Origin: a virus
Reading direction: 5' to 3' (one strand)
Length of the DNA stretch: 42,555 bases
IMG/VR virus record: IMGVR_UViG_3300021376_000124
Location: 1 to 42,555 of that record
Under the pieces are notes generated by a model that saw only the letters and a list, made by a program, of their open reading frames with translations, searched no databases and had not been told where the DNA came from. Positions 8,177 through 16,168 of this stretch are shown here, in pieces (the first letter of the stretch is position 1; every line of letters begins with the position of its first letter). A program made the translations under genes and the position numbers.

Positions 8177-8185
8177 GATATATAC
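8177..8185 (+). promoter_or_regulatory. Candidate late promoter element GATATATAC
   Basis: GATATATAC begins 29 bases upstream of the TTG at 8206, matching the spacing of the other copies. This supports the TTG as the start, because the only nearby ATG (8195) is in another frame and stops after 15 codons. Confidence 0.48.
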
Positions 8186-8205
8186 TCCAAATAAATGTCC
8201 GGATT

Positions 8206-8985
8206 TTGGGATTTCCTGTTTCTAATTTTGATGACTTTTTAGGCGAGAATGATTTAGGACATTCCTTGAATTCCCCCGTACTGTGTCCAAAATTTTGGGA
8301 TAAATACAAAAATACGGAAGGTAAAATCAAATGGGAATTAGATCCCATAATTAGGAAAAAGTTAATTCGTATCTCTGAAGGATTCATCCAAAACATAGAG
8401 GATTCAACCGGACATAAATGTGATGTTTCTGATATTCGTTTGGTTGGCCCAATGTGTGGACCGAAATACACTGAGGATTCTCCTTTAGAAATTGAGATTG
8501 TTTTTGATTTGGATTCACATGGTGAATCTAAAGGATTGATGGCAGAAAAAATAAACCATCATGCTTTCTTGTGGCATTCGAAACCTGATACTACTATGAG
8601 AGGTCACGAGGTTGAACTCGAAGTTTTAGGCGAGGGTGAATCCCGTTCTAAATCTGGTGTTTATTCTTTGAGTGAATCCAAATGGAGAAAGTTACCAAAC
8701 TTAGAAGAGAAATACGATCTAGACCTGGACGAAAAAAGCGCCATCAATGTGTGTTATTTGATCGAAAAGTTGGAAAGAATTCAAGAATCTGAATTTTCTA
8801 ACCCAAAGTCAATCAAACAAATTATAAAAAAAATACAATCTAAAATTGGAAAACTAAGAAAAAAATCTTTTAATTCTTCATCTAAATCTCTCAAAGAGTC
8901 ATCGTCTTATAGAAAGTTATTAGAAGGTGGATATATAAAAAAGATGGTTAAAATTTTAGAACAAAAAATAAACAATAAAAAATGA
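8206..8985 (+). CDS. Nucleotidyltransferase-fold-like protein with a tag-like N-terminus
   Basis: Begins with TTG. Residues 1-14 (ending NFDDFLGE) are aromatic/acidic and end in LGE, similar to the tag-like N-termini of other proteins here. The body matches a pattern I recall from phage nucleotidyltransferase-fold proteins: CPKFWD, then a helix LDPIIRKKLIRISEGFI, then DIRLVGPMCGPKYTEDSPLEIEIVFD, followed by GHEVELEVLGEG and SGVYSLSESKW. In active enzymes the G-x-y motif is followed by D-x-D; here the equivalent is LEIEIV, so one or both metal-binding Asp are Glu or missing. Residues 180-259 form a Lys/Ser-rich helical tail. It overlaps the next gene by 4 bases (ATGA). Its substrate is unknown and it may be inactive. 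Confidence 0.55.
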   Translation: MGFPVSNFDDFLGENDLGHSLNSPVLCPKFWDKYKNTEGKIKWELDPIIRKKLIRISEGFIQNIEDSTGHKCDVSDIRLVGPMCGPKYTEDSPLEIEIVFDLDSHGESKGLMAEKINHHAFLWHSKPDTTMRGHEVELEVLGEGESRSKSGVYSLSESKWRKLPNLEEKYDLDLDEKSAINVCYLIEKLERIQESEFSNPKSIKQIIKKIQSKIGKLRKKSFNSSSKSLKESSSYRKLLEGGYIKKMVKILEQKINNKK

Positions 8986-11612
8986 TTTTACTTTTCAAGA
9001 GTGGTTCAGTATTTTCTCGTTCTTCTGAGGATGGAGAGGCTGGTTCTATTTTTCCTTTGATTTCAATACCAACAGACGTCGAAGGTAAACCTACAGAACT
9101 TAACGATTTTCAGTGGTGGGCATACACAGATGAGTGGGAACGATGGTTGAAGAAAAACCCTAGAGAATGGCAAGCCGAGGCTGTAGATTATTTCAACAAT
9201 TTTGAAACTTGGGTTGATGAATTGTATGAAACAGAGGATTTTTACAGGCAGTTCTTCAATTTTCAAGCGAAATCTTTATTGACTAAAGGAAAAATTAGCA
9301 GTTTCGACGATTTCCTACAAATTTATGAAGCAGAAGAAGAATCTGCAAACTCAGACACCGCCAGGAAATTAACCAAATTCATTTATGCTGTTGAGTCGCT
9401 TGTTAAATCTGGTGTTTTGAAACCCAAAATGGAAATGGATTCTTTAGACACCGAAACCCCATACGCAGTTGTTGTGGATTTATTGGACGAGAAAACTAAA
9501 AAACCAAATCCGATGGCTAGACAAGCTTTCAGAATGAAGTTAATTGCAAAAACAAAAACTTTAAATGTTGCAGAAATTGATTACGTTTTACCGCAAGAAG
9601 AGGAAGTAGGCCAGGGTATGGAAGGGTATTTGAAAAATGTCTCAGAATTTGTATCACAGGCGATGGTTGCCGGGGTTTCAGTAGCTGGTGTATATATGGC
9701 TGCAAATACCGCACTGGGACTTGCTGGGGTTTGGGGTTTTAAAAACCTTGCAAGAAAGGTTTTTCCCGGTGCTTATGGTAAAGCATCTGGTACGGTTGGA
9801 GGTTGGTTAAGGGGTGGGGCAAAAGCTACTGGAGCAGCTTTTACGAGTGCTTTTAATACTGTGAAGGGTTGGTTTGGGGCAGGCACTGCATCAGCAGCTA
9901 CTAAAGGTGGTCAAATCCTGTCACAATATACTGCTGGAACAACGATAGGGGCTGGTGGAGCAGGGGCTGGCGCAGCAGGCGTAGCAGGCGGAGGTGCACT
10001 AGCAACTGCCGGTATTGTCGCAGCTGTCGTCGCAACTGTAGGAGTAATCCAAAGGTCTATCAACTGGTTTTCTTCTAATCAAGCTCCGACTTACTCCAAG
10101 GTAGATGATTTTGCTAGAGGGGATTTTAAACCCGGGGAAATTGAAATTGGAAAACCTATAACAATATGTTGGACCCAAAGTTCAGGATCAGGATGGTTGG
10201 CTTCTGTGGGAGGTTTATTTGGTACGGACACAAGAACAACTATGGACTTAATCAAAATTGTAGATGTAGAAGAGAAATCATTCTTCCTGATGACAAATGT
10301 TAATTCTAAAGCCCTGGGAAAAGTCTTGAAAGACAATGAGCTAGTGATGTTGACATTCAACAACGATGATAATTTCGAGAGAGGCTTCTTTGATAATGAT
10401 GATTTAGAATTCGAATTTATAGCTATGAAGTCCATGGATGATTTGGCTGTTGCAACTTCTTTTTATGGTTATTGTGATTGGTCGGAAATGGAATCTGCTT
10501 TGGGCGAAGCTCCAGAAAGAGCCTGGTATGTACCAGAAAATGCTCCAGCTTCTTATGAATTTAATTATCAAAATCAAAAAAGCGAAAAAATTAATGTCAC
10601 TGGAAAATTGATGACGGAATCAGATTTAGAGTCCAGTGGTGTAGAGAAATTTCTTCCCGATATATCCGGAGCCTTGAAAGAATCTGGGGTAAAAGAAAAC
10701 TTCGATTATTCCTCATATGACAAATTCCAAGAAACAAGATTGGTAAATTTTTCTGAATTTTCATTCCTTTATGAGGAAAATAAAGGGAATCAAACCAAAA
10801 AAGATAAAAAGGGGATTCCTGATGCAGAATCTCTAGAAAAACAATGGGCAAAAGATTATAAGGATGATTCAAGAACACAAAACGCCACATCAGAGTTTGA
10901 AAAACAACACGAAGATTCGAAGTTTAAAAGATGTATGATGTCAATTTATCGTGTAAACTCAATAGAATGGGTGGATCCAAATGTGAGATCTCAGGTTCCA
11001 ACAATTCAATATTTTGTTGTTGCCCCACAAAGCTTTGATCCAAAGATTGGAGATGCAGTTGCAGTTGAACTTACTTCTGAAGATAAACTTTACAATCCAA
11101 GATTCGGATTGGCAACATACACACCTCCAAAACCGCCAAAAGAAGAAACAACACCAGAAAAAACAACACCAGGCAAAACCAATACGGGCAAAGAAAAAGG
11201 TGAAGAAATTCCACCTTTGACCCCGGGTTTGACTCCGGGTTCAACTGGTCCTGAAAAAAAGATAAAAGTTGATCGAGATGATATTTCAATAAGAGATGTT
11301 TCACACAGCACCATAGGAGGAAGAAGAAGGCTGGTGATCAAAGATGACCCAGATCCAAAGGGGGAAAATGTTAGCATAGCAGATTTTTTAACTCCTGATG
11401 ACAGAAAGGAATTGGGCATTGAAAATTGGAAGAATGTAACCAAAGTACAATTGGTTTATGATAGAGGGGGGGAACCAACAAAGGTTGTTTTGAAAAATAG
11501 AAAACCTGGTCTTTTAAACGACGAGGTTAGGAGAATTAGAAAAGGACAAGCTGGATTTGATGCAGCTGTAGCCTATGCCAAAAGAGTAAAGGCTGGAATA
11601 GAATATGATTAA
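8982..11612 (+). CDS. Large probable virion protein with Gly/Ala-rich hydrophobic core
   Basis: An 876-residue protein of unrecognised family. Residues 1-150 are acidic and Trp/Tyr-rich. Residues about 222-360 are strikingly hydrophobic and rich in Gly and Ala, with at least two membrane-like stretches (SQAMVAGVSVAGVYMAANTA; ALATAGIVAAVVATVGVI) separated by an amphipathic Gly-rich region. Residues 375-690 look globular, and a Pro/Thr/Lys linker near 705-755 leads to a basic C-terminal domain. Such a core would suit a protein that inserts into a membrane during DNA entry, but this is inference. It overlaps the preceding gene by 4 bases and lies directly upstream of the prohead protease, where T4 carries portal and core genes. 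It does not look like a portal. Confidence 0.6.
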   Translation: MILLFKSGSVFSRSSEDGEAGSIFPLISIPTDVEGKPTELNDFQWWAYTDEWERWLKKNPREWQAEAVDYFNNFETWVDELYETEDFYRQFFNFQAKSLLTKGKISSFDDFLQIYEAEEESANSDTARKLTKFIYAVESLVKSGVLKPKMEMDSLDTETPYAVVVDLLDEKTKKPNPMARQAFRMKLIAKTKTLNVAEIDYVLPQEEEVGQGMEGYLKNVSEFVSQAMVAGVSVAGVYMAANTALGLAGVWGFKNLARKVFPGAYGKASGTVGGWLRGGAKATGAAFTSAFNTVKGWFGAGTASAATKGGQILSQYTAGTTIGAGGAGAGAAGVAGGGALATAGIVAAVVATVGVIQRSINWFSSNQAPTYSKVDDFARGDFKPGEIEIGKPITICWTQSSGSGWLASVGGLFGTDTRTTMDLIKIVDVEEKSFFLMTNVNSKALGKVLKDNELVMLTFNNDDNFERGFFDNDDLEFEFIAMKSMDDLAVATSFYGYCDWSEMESALGEAPERAWYVPENAPASYEFNYQNQKSEKINVTGKLMTESDLESSGVEKFLPDISGALKESGVKENFDYSSYDKFQETRLVNFSEFSFLYEENKGNQTKKDKKGIPDAESLEKQWAKDYKDDSRTQNATSEFEKQHEDSKFKRCMMSIYRVNSIEWVDPNVRSQVPTIQYFVVAPQSFDPKIGDAVAVELTSEDKLYNPRFGLATYTPPKPPKEETTPEKTTPGKTNTGKEKGEEIPPLTPGLTPGSTGPEKKIKVDRDDISIRDVSHSTIGGRRRLVIKDDPDPKGENVSIADFLTPDDRKELGIENWKNVTKVQLVYDRGGEPTKVVLKNRKPGLLNDEVRRIRKGQAGFDAAVAYAKRVKAGIEYD

Positions 11613-11654
11613 TAAATAAAAACAAAAAAGAATAAAATTTGACAAAGTCATTTT

Positions 11655-11663
11655 GATATATAA
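11655..11663 (+). promoter_or_regulatory. Candidate late promoter element GATATATAA
   Basis: GATATATAA lies upstream of the protease-scaffold gene; three consecutive ATG codons follow 24, 27 and 30 bases after its first base. This would be the promoter for protease-scaffold and major capsid protein, whose own upstream region has no such element. Confidence 0.52.
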
Positions 11664-11678
11664 GAGATAAAAAAAAGA

Positions 11679-13712
11679 ATGATGATGGAAGATCTACCTT
11701 TTATGAACGAGAATTTAGTGTTTATCTTAGAGAAGCAAGGTCATCATGTCCAGGCTTCTAAAGACTCTGACGGATACACTTTGAAGGGTATTGCAGCACA
11801 GTTTGGAAAAGAAAACAATAACAACAGAATTTATGAAGAAACTGAATATCTTCCACACTTAGATTATTTAAACGAGAAAATCAAACAAAAGAGATTGGTT
11901 GGCGAGTTAGATCACCCTGAAAAATTTGATGTTTCTTTGAAAAATATCTCACACATCGTCGAAGATCTACAATACGACAAAAACGGAAGAGTACTAAAAA
12001 TTAAGGTAAAATTGCTCGACACACCAGCAGGTCAAATTGCCAAGAAATTGGTAGATGCAGGTATTCCTCTTTCAATATCTTCTCGTGCAGCAGGAAATGT
12101 AGGTCCAGATAAAAAAGTCCAAATAAAAAAAATCTTCACGTACGATCTTGTAGCAGATCCTGGTTTTCAAGATGCTCAATTAGAAAGAGTGTACGAAAGT
12201 GCCGGTTTTTCTTTCTCTGAGTTTTCTGACAGGCAAAAAAATTCTATCGTTAACGAGCTAAAATGTGTCAACGAGTCATTAGGTATCAAAAATGATTCGG
12301 GAGTGATGATATATAAGGTCGACGATAACGAAGAATTCAAAAAAATAATCAAACAAGATAAAAATAAAAATTACACCATGGAGTCCAGAAAAGAATATGT
12401 AACGAGTGAAGAACTCAACAATTATTCCATTTTCTTAAAGAAAAAAATGGATGAGCTCGAGTCACAAATCCGTGAGGCTAAGAATACACAGAATTTGGTA
12501 GAAAGCTCAGATTCTTACACAGCAGAATTAGAAGAAAGAGTAGATCGTCTGGAAAAATATTGTGAATATCTCGCAGAAAACCTTGAGGCTTCGATCAAAT
12601 ATGGAGAATACGTTGCGGAGAATTTGGACAACTCTATTACTTACAGCAAATATCTTGCAGAAAATTTGGACAAGAATATTTCCTATTCTAAATATCTGGC
12701 AGAGAACGTCGACAAGTCAATTTTGTATTCCGAGTATGTTGCCGAGAATGTTGACAAAGGTATCAACTACTCTAAATATCTCGCAGAGAAGTTGGATGAC
12801 AGCATTCAATATTCAGAGTACCTGGCAGAAAATGTGGATCACACTATCGCCTATTCAGAGTATTTGGCGGAGAATGTGGACAGAAATATTTCTTATTCCG
12901 AATATCTAGCAGAGAAGTTGGATAGAAACATTTCCTATGCGGAATATCTTGCTGAGAATTTGGATAAAGGCATTGCCTATTCCGAATACCTTGGTGAGAA
13001 TCTCGATAAAGGTATTGCCTACTCGGAATATCTTGGTGAAAAATTAGAACAAGGAATTTCCTATTCCGAATATCTGGCAGAAAATGTAAACAGAACGATT
13101 TCTTATTCTGAATACATCGCCGAAAAATTAAATGGCACGATTTCGTATACAGAGACTTTGTCAGAAAGCGTAGGTTATCAACCGGTGGTTGAAAGAGACG
13201 CTAGGAGACAGGCAGAAGTCGCCTCAAGAACTGAATTAGCGGAGTCTGGTTTTGCTGGAGATTATACTAATCTCGGCAAACAGATTGATTTCCTAATTGA
13301 GTCGGTCCAAACCCAAAAGACCGAAACAAATCAAAGAAAGGCTGAGAGTAATTGGCAGCCTACTGCTGGAACCAAAAAAGCAGATCAAGTTCTCAACGAG
13401 AATTCAAACGCCATCTTTTCAACTGGCCACAAGTTCATCGACGAGATGCCAACAGAGTATGCTCCGATTTGGGAGTCGTTGAACGAAGGACACAAGCAAT
13501 CAATTATTGCCCAGTCTGCCTTCCACAATCTCAATACCCCTTATCAGATCAGAAATTTCTGGTCAACCCGTCAGTTTGGACCTAAGCCAATGGCTATGCA
13601 AAAATTGGAAGAGAACCAAAATATATCAGAGTCTTCAAACACTCAGAAACCCGGTGCCTACAACAACGATTATCTGAGCTGGGTGGCTAAGTCACTAGAA
13701 GGCAAATTCTAA
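11679..13712 (+). CDS. gp21: Fused prohead protease (gp21-like) and scaffold with 14-residue repeats
   Basis: Residues 1-175 are a herpes-protease-like prohead protease. GELDHP supplies the catalytic His79, SISSRAAG the nucleophile (Ser134/135) and TYDLVADPGF a conserved acidic motif (Asp156/160). Residues 190-290 are charged helix and coiled coil. Residues 294-489 are fourteen tandem 14-residue units of the form YSEYLAENLDKGIA, plus one degenerate copy to about 503. The last part (residues 505-677) is polar, with GHKFIDEMPTEYAPIW and a helical end. T4 encodes protease and scaffold separately (gp21, gp22); here one frame seems to hold both. Each repeat carries L/V/I-(A/G)-E, close to the gp21 cleavage consensus, so the scaffold may be cut repeatedly. 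Three adjacent ATG codons leave the exact start open. The capsid gene follows 26 bases later. Confidence 0.85.
   Translation: MMMEDLPFMNENLVFILEKQGHHVQASKDSDGYTLKGIAAQFGKENNNNRIYEETEYLPHLDYLNEKIKQKRLVGELDHPEKFDVSLKNISHIVEDLQYDKNGRVLKIKVKLLDTPAGQIAKKLVDAGIPLSISSRAAGNVGPDKKVQIKKIFTYDLVADPGFQDAQLERVYESAGFSFSEFSDRQKNSIVNELKCVNESLGIKNDSGVMIYKVDDNEEFKKIIKQDKNKNYTMESRKEYVTSEELNNYSIFLKKKMDELESQIREAKNTQNLVESSDSYTAELEERVDRLEKYCEYLAENLEASIKYGEYVAENLDNSITYSKYLAENLDKNISYSKYLAENVDKSILYSEYVAENVDKGINYSKYLAEKLDDSIQYSEYLAENVDHTIAYSEYLAENVDRNISYSEYLAEKLDRNISYAEYLAENLDKGIAYSEYLGENLDKGIAYSEYLGEKLEQGISYSEYLAENVNRTISYSEYIAEKLNGTISYTETLSESVGYQPVVERDARRQAEVASRTELAESGFAGDYTNLGKQIDFLIESVQTQKTETNQRKAESNWQPTAGTKKADQVLNENSNAIFSTGHKFIDEMPTEYAPIWESLNEGHKQSIIAQSAFHNLNTPYQIRNFWSTRQFGPKPMAMQKLEENQNISESSNTQKPGAYNNDYLSWVAKSLEGKF
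12558..13187 (+). repeat. Tandem 42-bp coding repeat (14-residue scaffold repeat)
   Basis: Fourteen in-frame units of exactly 42 bases (12558-13145) plus a degenerate fifteenth (13146-13187). The protein consensus is Y-S-E-Y-L-A-E-(N/K)-(L/V)-D-x-x-I-x, with Y, Y, E and I nearly invariant. The DNA copies differ at many third positions, so the protein pattern, not the DNA, has been kept under selection. No spacer separates the units. Confidence 0.95.
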
Positions 13713-13738
13713 AAAAAACAAAAAAAATCTCTCAAAAA

Positions 13739-15481
13739 ATGAAACTAATTAATGAAGCTGAGATCTTCGATACCTGGTCGCCTATCATCGAACAGAAAGC
13801 TGGTATCACTGATCCTTCGAAAAAAGCGTGGTTGTCTAAGTACTGCCACTATCACTCCCTCAACGAGTCTGCCGGCGCATACCAGTCGTTGAACGTCGTC
13901 AACGGTATGGGAGCCGTTGCACCTCCTGTTTTCCCAGCAGCAACACTAGCCGGTTCACTTAACGGTTATGGCCCTAACCAAGGATTCTACAGCAATACTT
14001 GGCAAGGATCTGGCGATAAGTTCCCTTCACTTCTTCCTTTGGCTATTCAGGTAGCTGCGAAGACTGTAGGTTTCGACATCGTTCCAGTAATCCCAATGTC
14101 CGGTCCTTCCGGCGTTTTGTCTTATCTAGACTACGTGTATGCCGGCGGTAAACTCAACCCTGGTAATATAACTGCAAACTCAAGTTCAGCTGAAGCTTTG
14201 GCAAATGCTCCTACTATGATTAAGCTGCAGATCACTGATCCAGGAGCTGATTACTCAAATTTCAGCTTATCGGCAACTGTAGGTGCACCTGTCGTAATTA
14301 CTAGTGGTACTTCACCTCTTGCTTTTATCACCACTCAATTTGTAGGTCTATCTAGAATCGACGGTTTCCCAATTTTCAAAATCACTGGCATGACCGAAGG
14401 TGAGACTGTTGCATCTGTTGTTAATGGGACTAATGACAACCCAACTAAAGTAGGTACAGCTGCAACTCAAAGTAACTACGGTACTACTACAGGAACCGCT
14501 TCTTTGGTGAAAGCGCTTGAAGATCACATTCAGGGTTTCTCTGGTGCTGGTTTCTATGACGACAATAATTGGCAGGGTCCTTTCGTAGATGGTACGAAGA
14601 CTTACAACCCAATGCTCAGAAGCGTAGGTGAAGAAAACTACTACGAGATGATGGGTCTTTCGACCTTCACCAAGTTTGTAGAAGCCGACACCTTCCAGGT
14701 AGCTGCTTCCGTTACCACGGAGCAAATCCAGGACCTTAACAAGCAGTTCGGTATCGATGTAATTTCTATGATCGAGAATGCTCTGGTTAACGAGGTTTCT
14801 CAGGCGATTAACAAGCACATTCTGGCTAGAGCTTTTGCACTAGGCTGGTCTAACTGCTTTGATTTCAACGCAGTTGAAGGACAAAATCTGAACCTGAATT
14901 TGGTTATTGGTGGTACTGCTGGTTCTTACACCATTCCTTCCTATGTTGGAAAAACAGACGTGGCTTTGACTATGACTGGTACCGCAGGACCTGCATCTGG
15001 TACATATGAGAACTTGTCAACTCTTCAGAGAAGACTTTTCTCCCGTATTCTTGCAGCCGCCAACGTGGTAGCAAACAGAGGAAGAAGAGGTCCTGCTAAC
15101 TTCATCATCACCAATGCAAACTTGGCTTCGGCGATGCAAGATATCAGCCAATTCACCTTTGCTCCTTTCACCAATACTTTGACTCAGAACAACGGTACTT
15201 TGTACCCAGTTGGATCTTTGGCCGGTATGACCGTGTATGTGGACCAAAACATGAAGTACAACGACACCAGAATCCTCGTTGGAAGAAAAGGTGGTGATGA
15301 TGAGCCAGGTCTCAAATTCATGCCTTACATGATGGCAGAATCAATTCAGACAATCTCTGAAGGTACAATGTCACCTAAAATCGCAGTTAAGTCTCGTTAC
15401 GCTCTAGTAGAAGCTGGTTTCCATCCAGAAACCATGTATCTCTGCTTTAACGTTAACGTGCCTACTGGCGGTCTGGTTTAA
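13739..15481 (+). CDS. gp23: Major capsid protein (T4 gp23-like)
   Basis: Forms the capsid hexamers. The start resembles the gp23 propeptide (AEIFDTWSPIIEQK compared with AELLNKWKPLLE in T4). FDIVPVIPMSGPSGVLSYLD matches the AFDICGVQPMNSPTGQVFAL region of gp23, and RRGPANFIITNANLASAM and YRVYID-like segments follow in order. It is 580 aa against 521 in T4. The propeptide probably ends at SLNE (residues 40-43), before Ser44, fitting the (L/I)-x-E rule; a mature chain of 537 residues is predicted. Codon choice is visibly richer in C and G at third positions than in neighbouring genes, as expected for the most abundant virion protein. A strong terminator lies 22 bases after the stop. Confidence 0.93.
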   Translation: MKLINEAEIFDTWSPIIEQKAGITDPSKKAWLSKYCHYHSLNESAGAYQSLNVVNGMGAVAPPVFPAATLAGSLNGYGPNQGFYSNTWQGSGDKFPSLLPLAIQVAAKTVGFDIVPVIPMSGPSGVLSYLDYVYAGGKLNPGNITANSSSAEALANAPTMIKLQITDPGADYSNFSLSATVGAPVVITSGTSPLAFITTQFVGLSRIDGFPIFKITGMTEGETVASVVNGTNDNPTKVGTAATQSNYGTTTGTASLVKALEDHIQGFSGAGFYDDNNWQGPFVDGTKTYNPMLRSVGEENYYEMMGLSTFTKFVEADTFQVAASVTTEQIQDLNKQFGIDVISMIENALVNEVSQAINKHILARAFALGWSNCFDFNAVEGQNLNLNLVIGGTAGSYTIPSYVGKTDVALTMTGTAGPASGTYENLSTLQRRLFSRILAAANVVANRGRRGPANFIITNANLASAMQDISQFTFAPFTNTLTQNNGTLYPVGSLAGMTVYVDQNMKYNDTRILVGRKGGDDEPGLKFMPYMMAESIQTISEGTMSPKIAVKSRYALVEAGFHPETMYLCFNVNVPTGGLV

Positions 15482-15502
15482 TCCTAACCAGATAACAACA
15501 AG

Positions 15503-15530
15503 AACCCCAGGCTTTGGCCTGGGGTTTTTT
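15503..15530 (+). terminator. Intrinsic terminator after the major capsid gene
   Basis: CCCCAGGC (15505-15512), a TTTG loop and GCCTGGGG (15517-15524) form a perfect 8-bp GC-rich stem, extended by AA/TT, followed by six T. It separates capsid transcription from the internal-protein genes. Confidence 0.92.
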
Positions 15531-15544
15531 GTTTGGGAAGAAAA

Positions 15545-15553
15545 GATATATAG
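15545..15553 (+). promoter_or_regulatory. Candidate late promoter element GATATATAG
   Basis: GATATATAG begins 29 bases before the ATG at 15574 and just after the capsid terminator, so a new transcription unit is expected here. It fixes the start of the following gene at 15574. Confidence 0.55.
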
Positions 15554-15573
15554 ATAAAAATAAAACCCCAGTC

Positions 15574-16155
15574 ATGGCGAAAGTACAAGATTTCAATACC
15601 TATGTCGATTCACAGTTCGGATCAAAATCCAATAATTCACATATCAAAGAAGGATTGATGGATTCCCTAGCTAATGCGATTGACTCAATTATGCCATTTT
15701 CTAAAACCAAAACAGTCAATTTCATTGTAGACAATATTTTGGAATACGAAAAAGAAATGTTACAGGCTAAATATGATCACATGAAGGATTTAGAAGCAAA
15801 AAGAAGAAAGATGAAAGAGTTAGACAGAATTGATCCTAATTATGATGATGCTGTCAAAGCTATAAAAAATGAGTTAGAATCGAAAGAAAAACAGTACAAA
15901 GCAATGATCAAATCAAAAACAGTGGCAATTGAAAGGGGAAGAGAATTAATGAGGAAAGAGGCAATTAAGTCACCTAGATTGAAAGAAATCATCAAAGCAA
16001 AAGAAGCTGAGATGGAGATCCTATTGGCAGAATTCGAATACGATCTTGCTAAAAAAATATCAGCTGAAGCAGAAGAAATTCAAAATTTGAAAGATGCTAT
16101 TCAGAAAGCAAAGGATGATGCCAAACAAATGTTGGATAAATTGAGAAATCCTTAA
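15574..16155 (+). CDS. Coiled-coil probable internal head (core) protein
   Basis: The start was placed at 15574 because the frame continues upstream through the terminator and promoter. The 193-residue protein begins MAKVQDFNTYVDSQF, with HIKE|G near residues 27-31 as a possible protease site. Residues 60-193 are almost pure charged helix (Lys/Glu-rich, heptad-like), for example KDLEAKRRKMKELDRID and AEEIQNLKDAIQKAKDDAKQ. No enzyme motif is seen. Its place directly after the major capsid gene, with two more helical proteins following, suggests a prohead core or co-packaged internal protein such as T4 gp67, gp68 or the IP proteins. The assignment is from context. Confidence 0.65.
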   Translation: MAKVQDFNTYVDSQFGSKSNNSHIKEGLMDSLANAIDSIMPFSKTKTVNFIVDNILEYEKEMLQAKYDHMKDLEAKRRKMKELDRIDPNYDDAVKAIKNELESKEKQYKAMIKSKTVAIERGRELMRKEAIKSPRLKEIIKAKEAEMEILLAEFEYDLAKKISAEAEEIQNLKDAIQKAKDDAKQMLDKLRNP

Positions 16156-16168
16156 AAAAAATTTTCAT

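Noticed and set aside
8195-8242. ATG opening a 15-codon frame before the nucleotidyltransferase-like gene
   Set aside because: It stops quickly and overlaps the better-supported TTG-started frame; no evidence for a leader peptide.
12308-12317. Internal GATATATAAG copy in the protease-scaffold gene (and similar copies at 8930, 27477 and 28844)
   Set aside because: They lie inside genes, mostly without a start codon 24-32 bases downstream. The copy at 28844 has an in-frame ATG at 28 bases, but too little else supports a second product.
12558-13187. Regular repeats as a CRISPR array
   Set aside because: Units are contiguous, in frame, have no spacers and are conserved as protein rather than DNA.
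14348-14818. 156-codon minus-strand open frame within the capsid gene
   Set aside because: It lies wholly inside the well-supported major capsid gene and has no promoter or recognisable motif.
15514-15573. Upstream ATG of the helical protein gene after the capsid gene
   Set aside because: That start lies inside the terminator hairpin and ahead of the GATATATAG element; the ATG at 15574 has the regular spacing.
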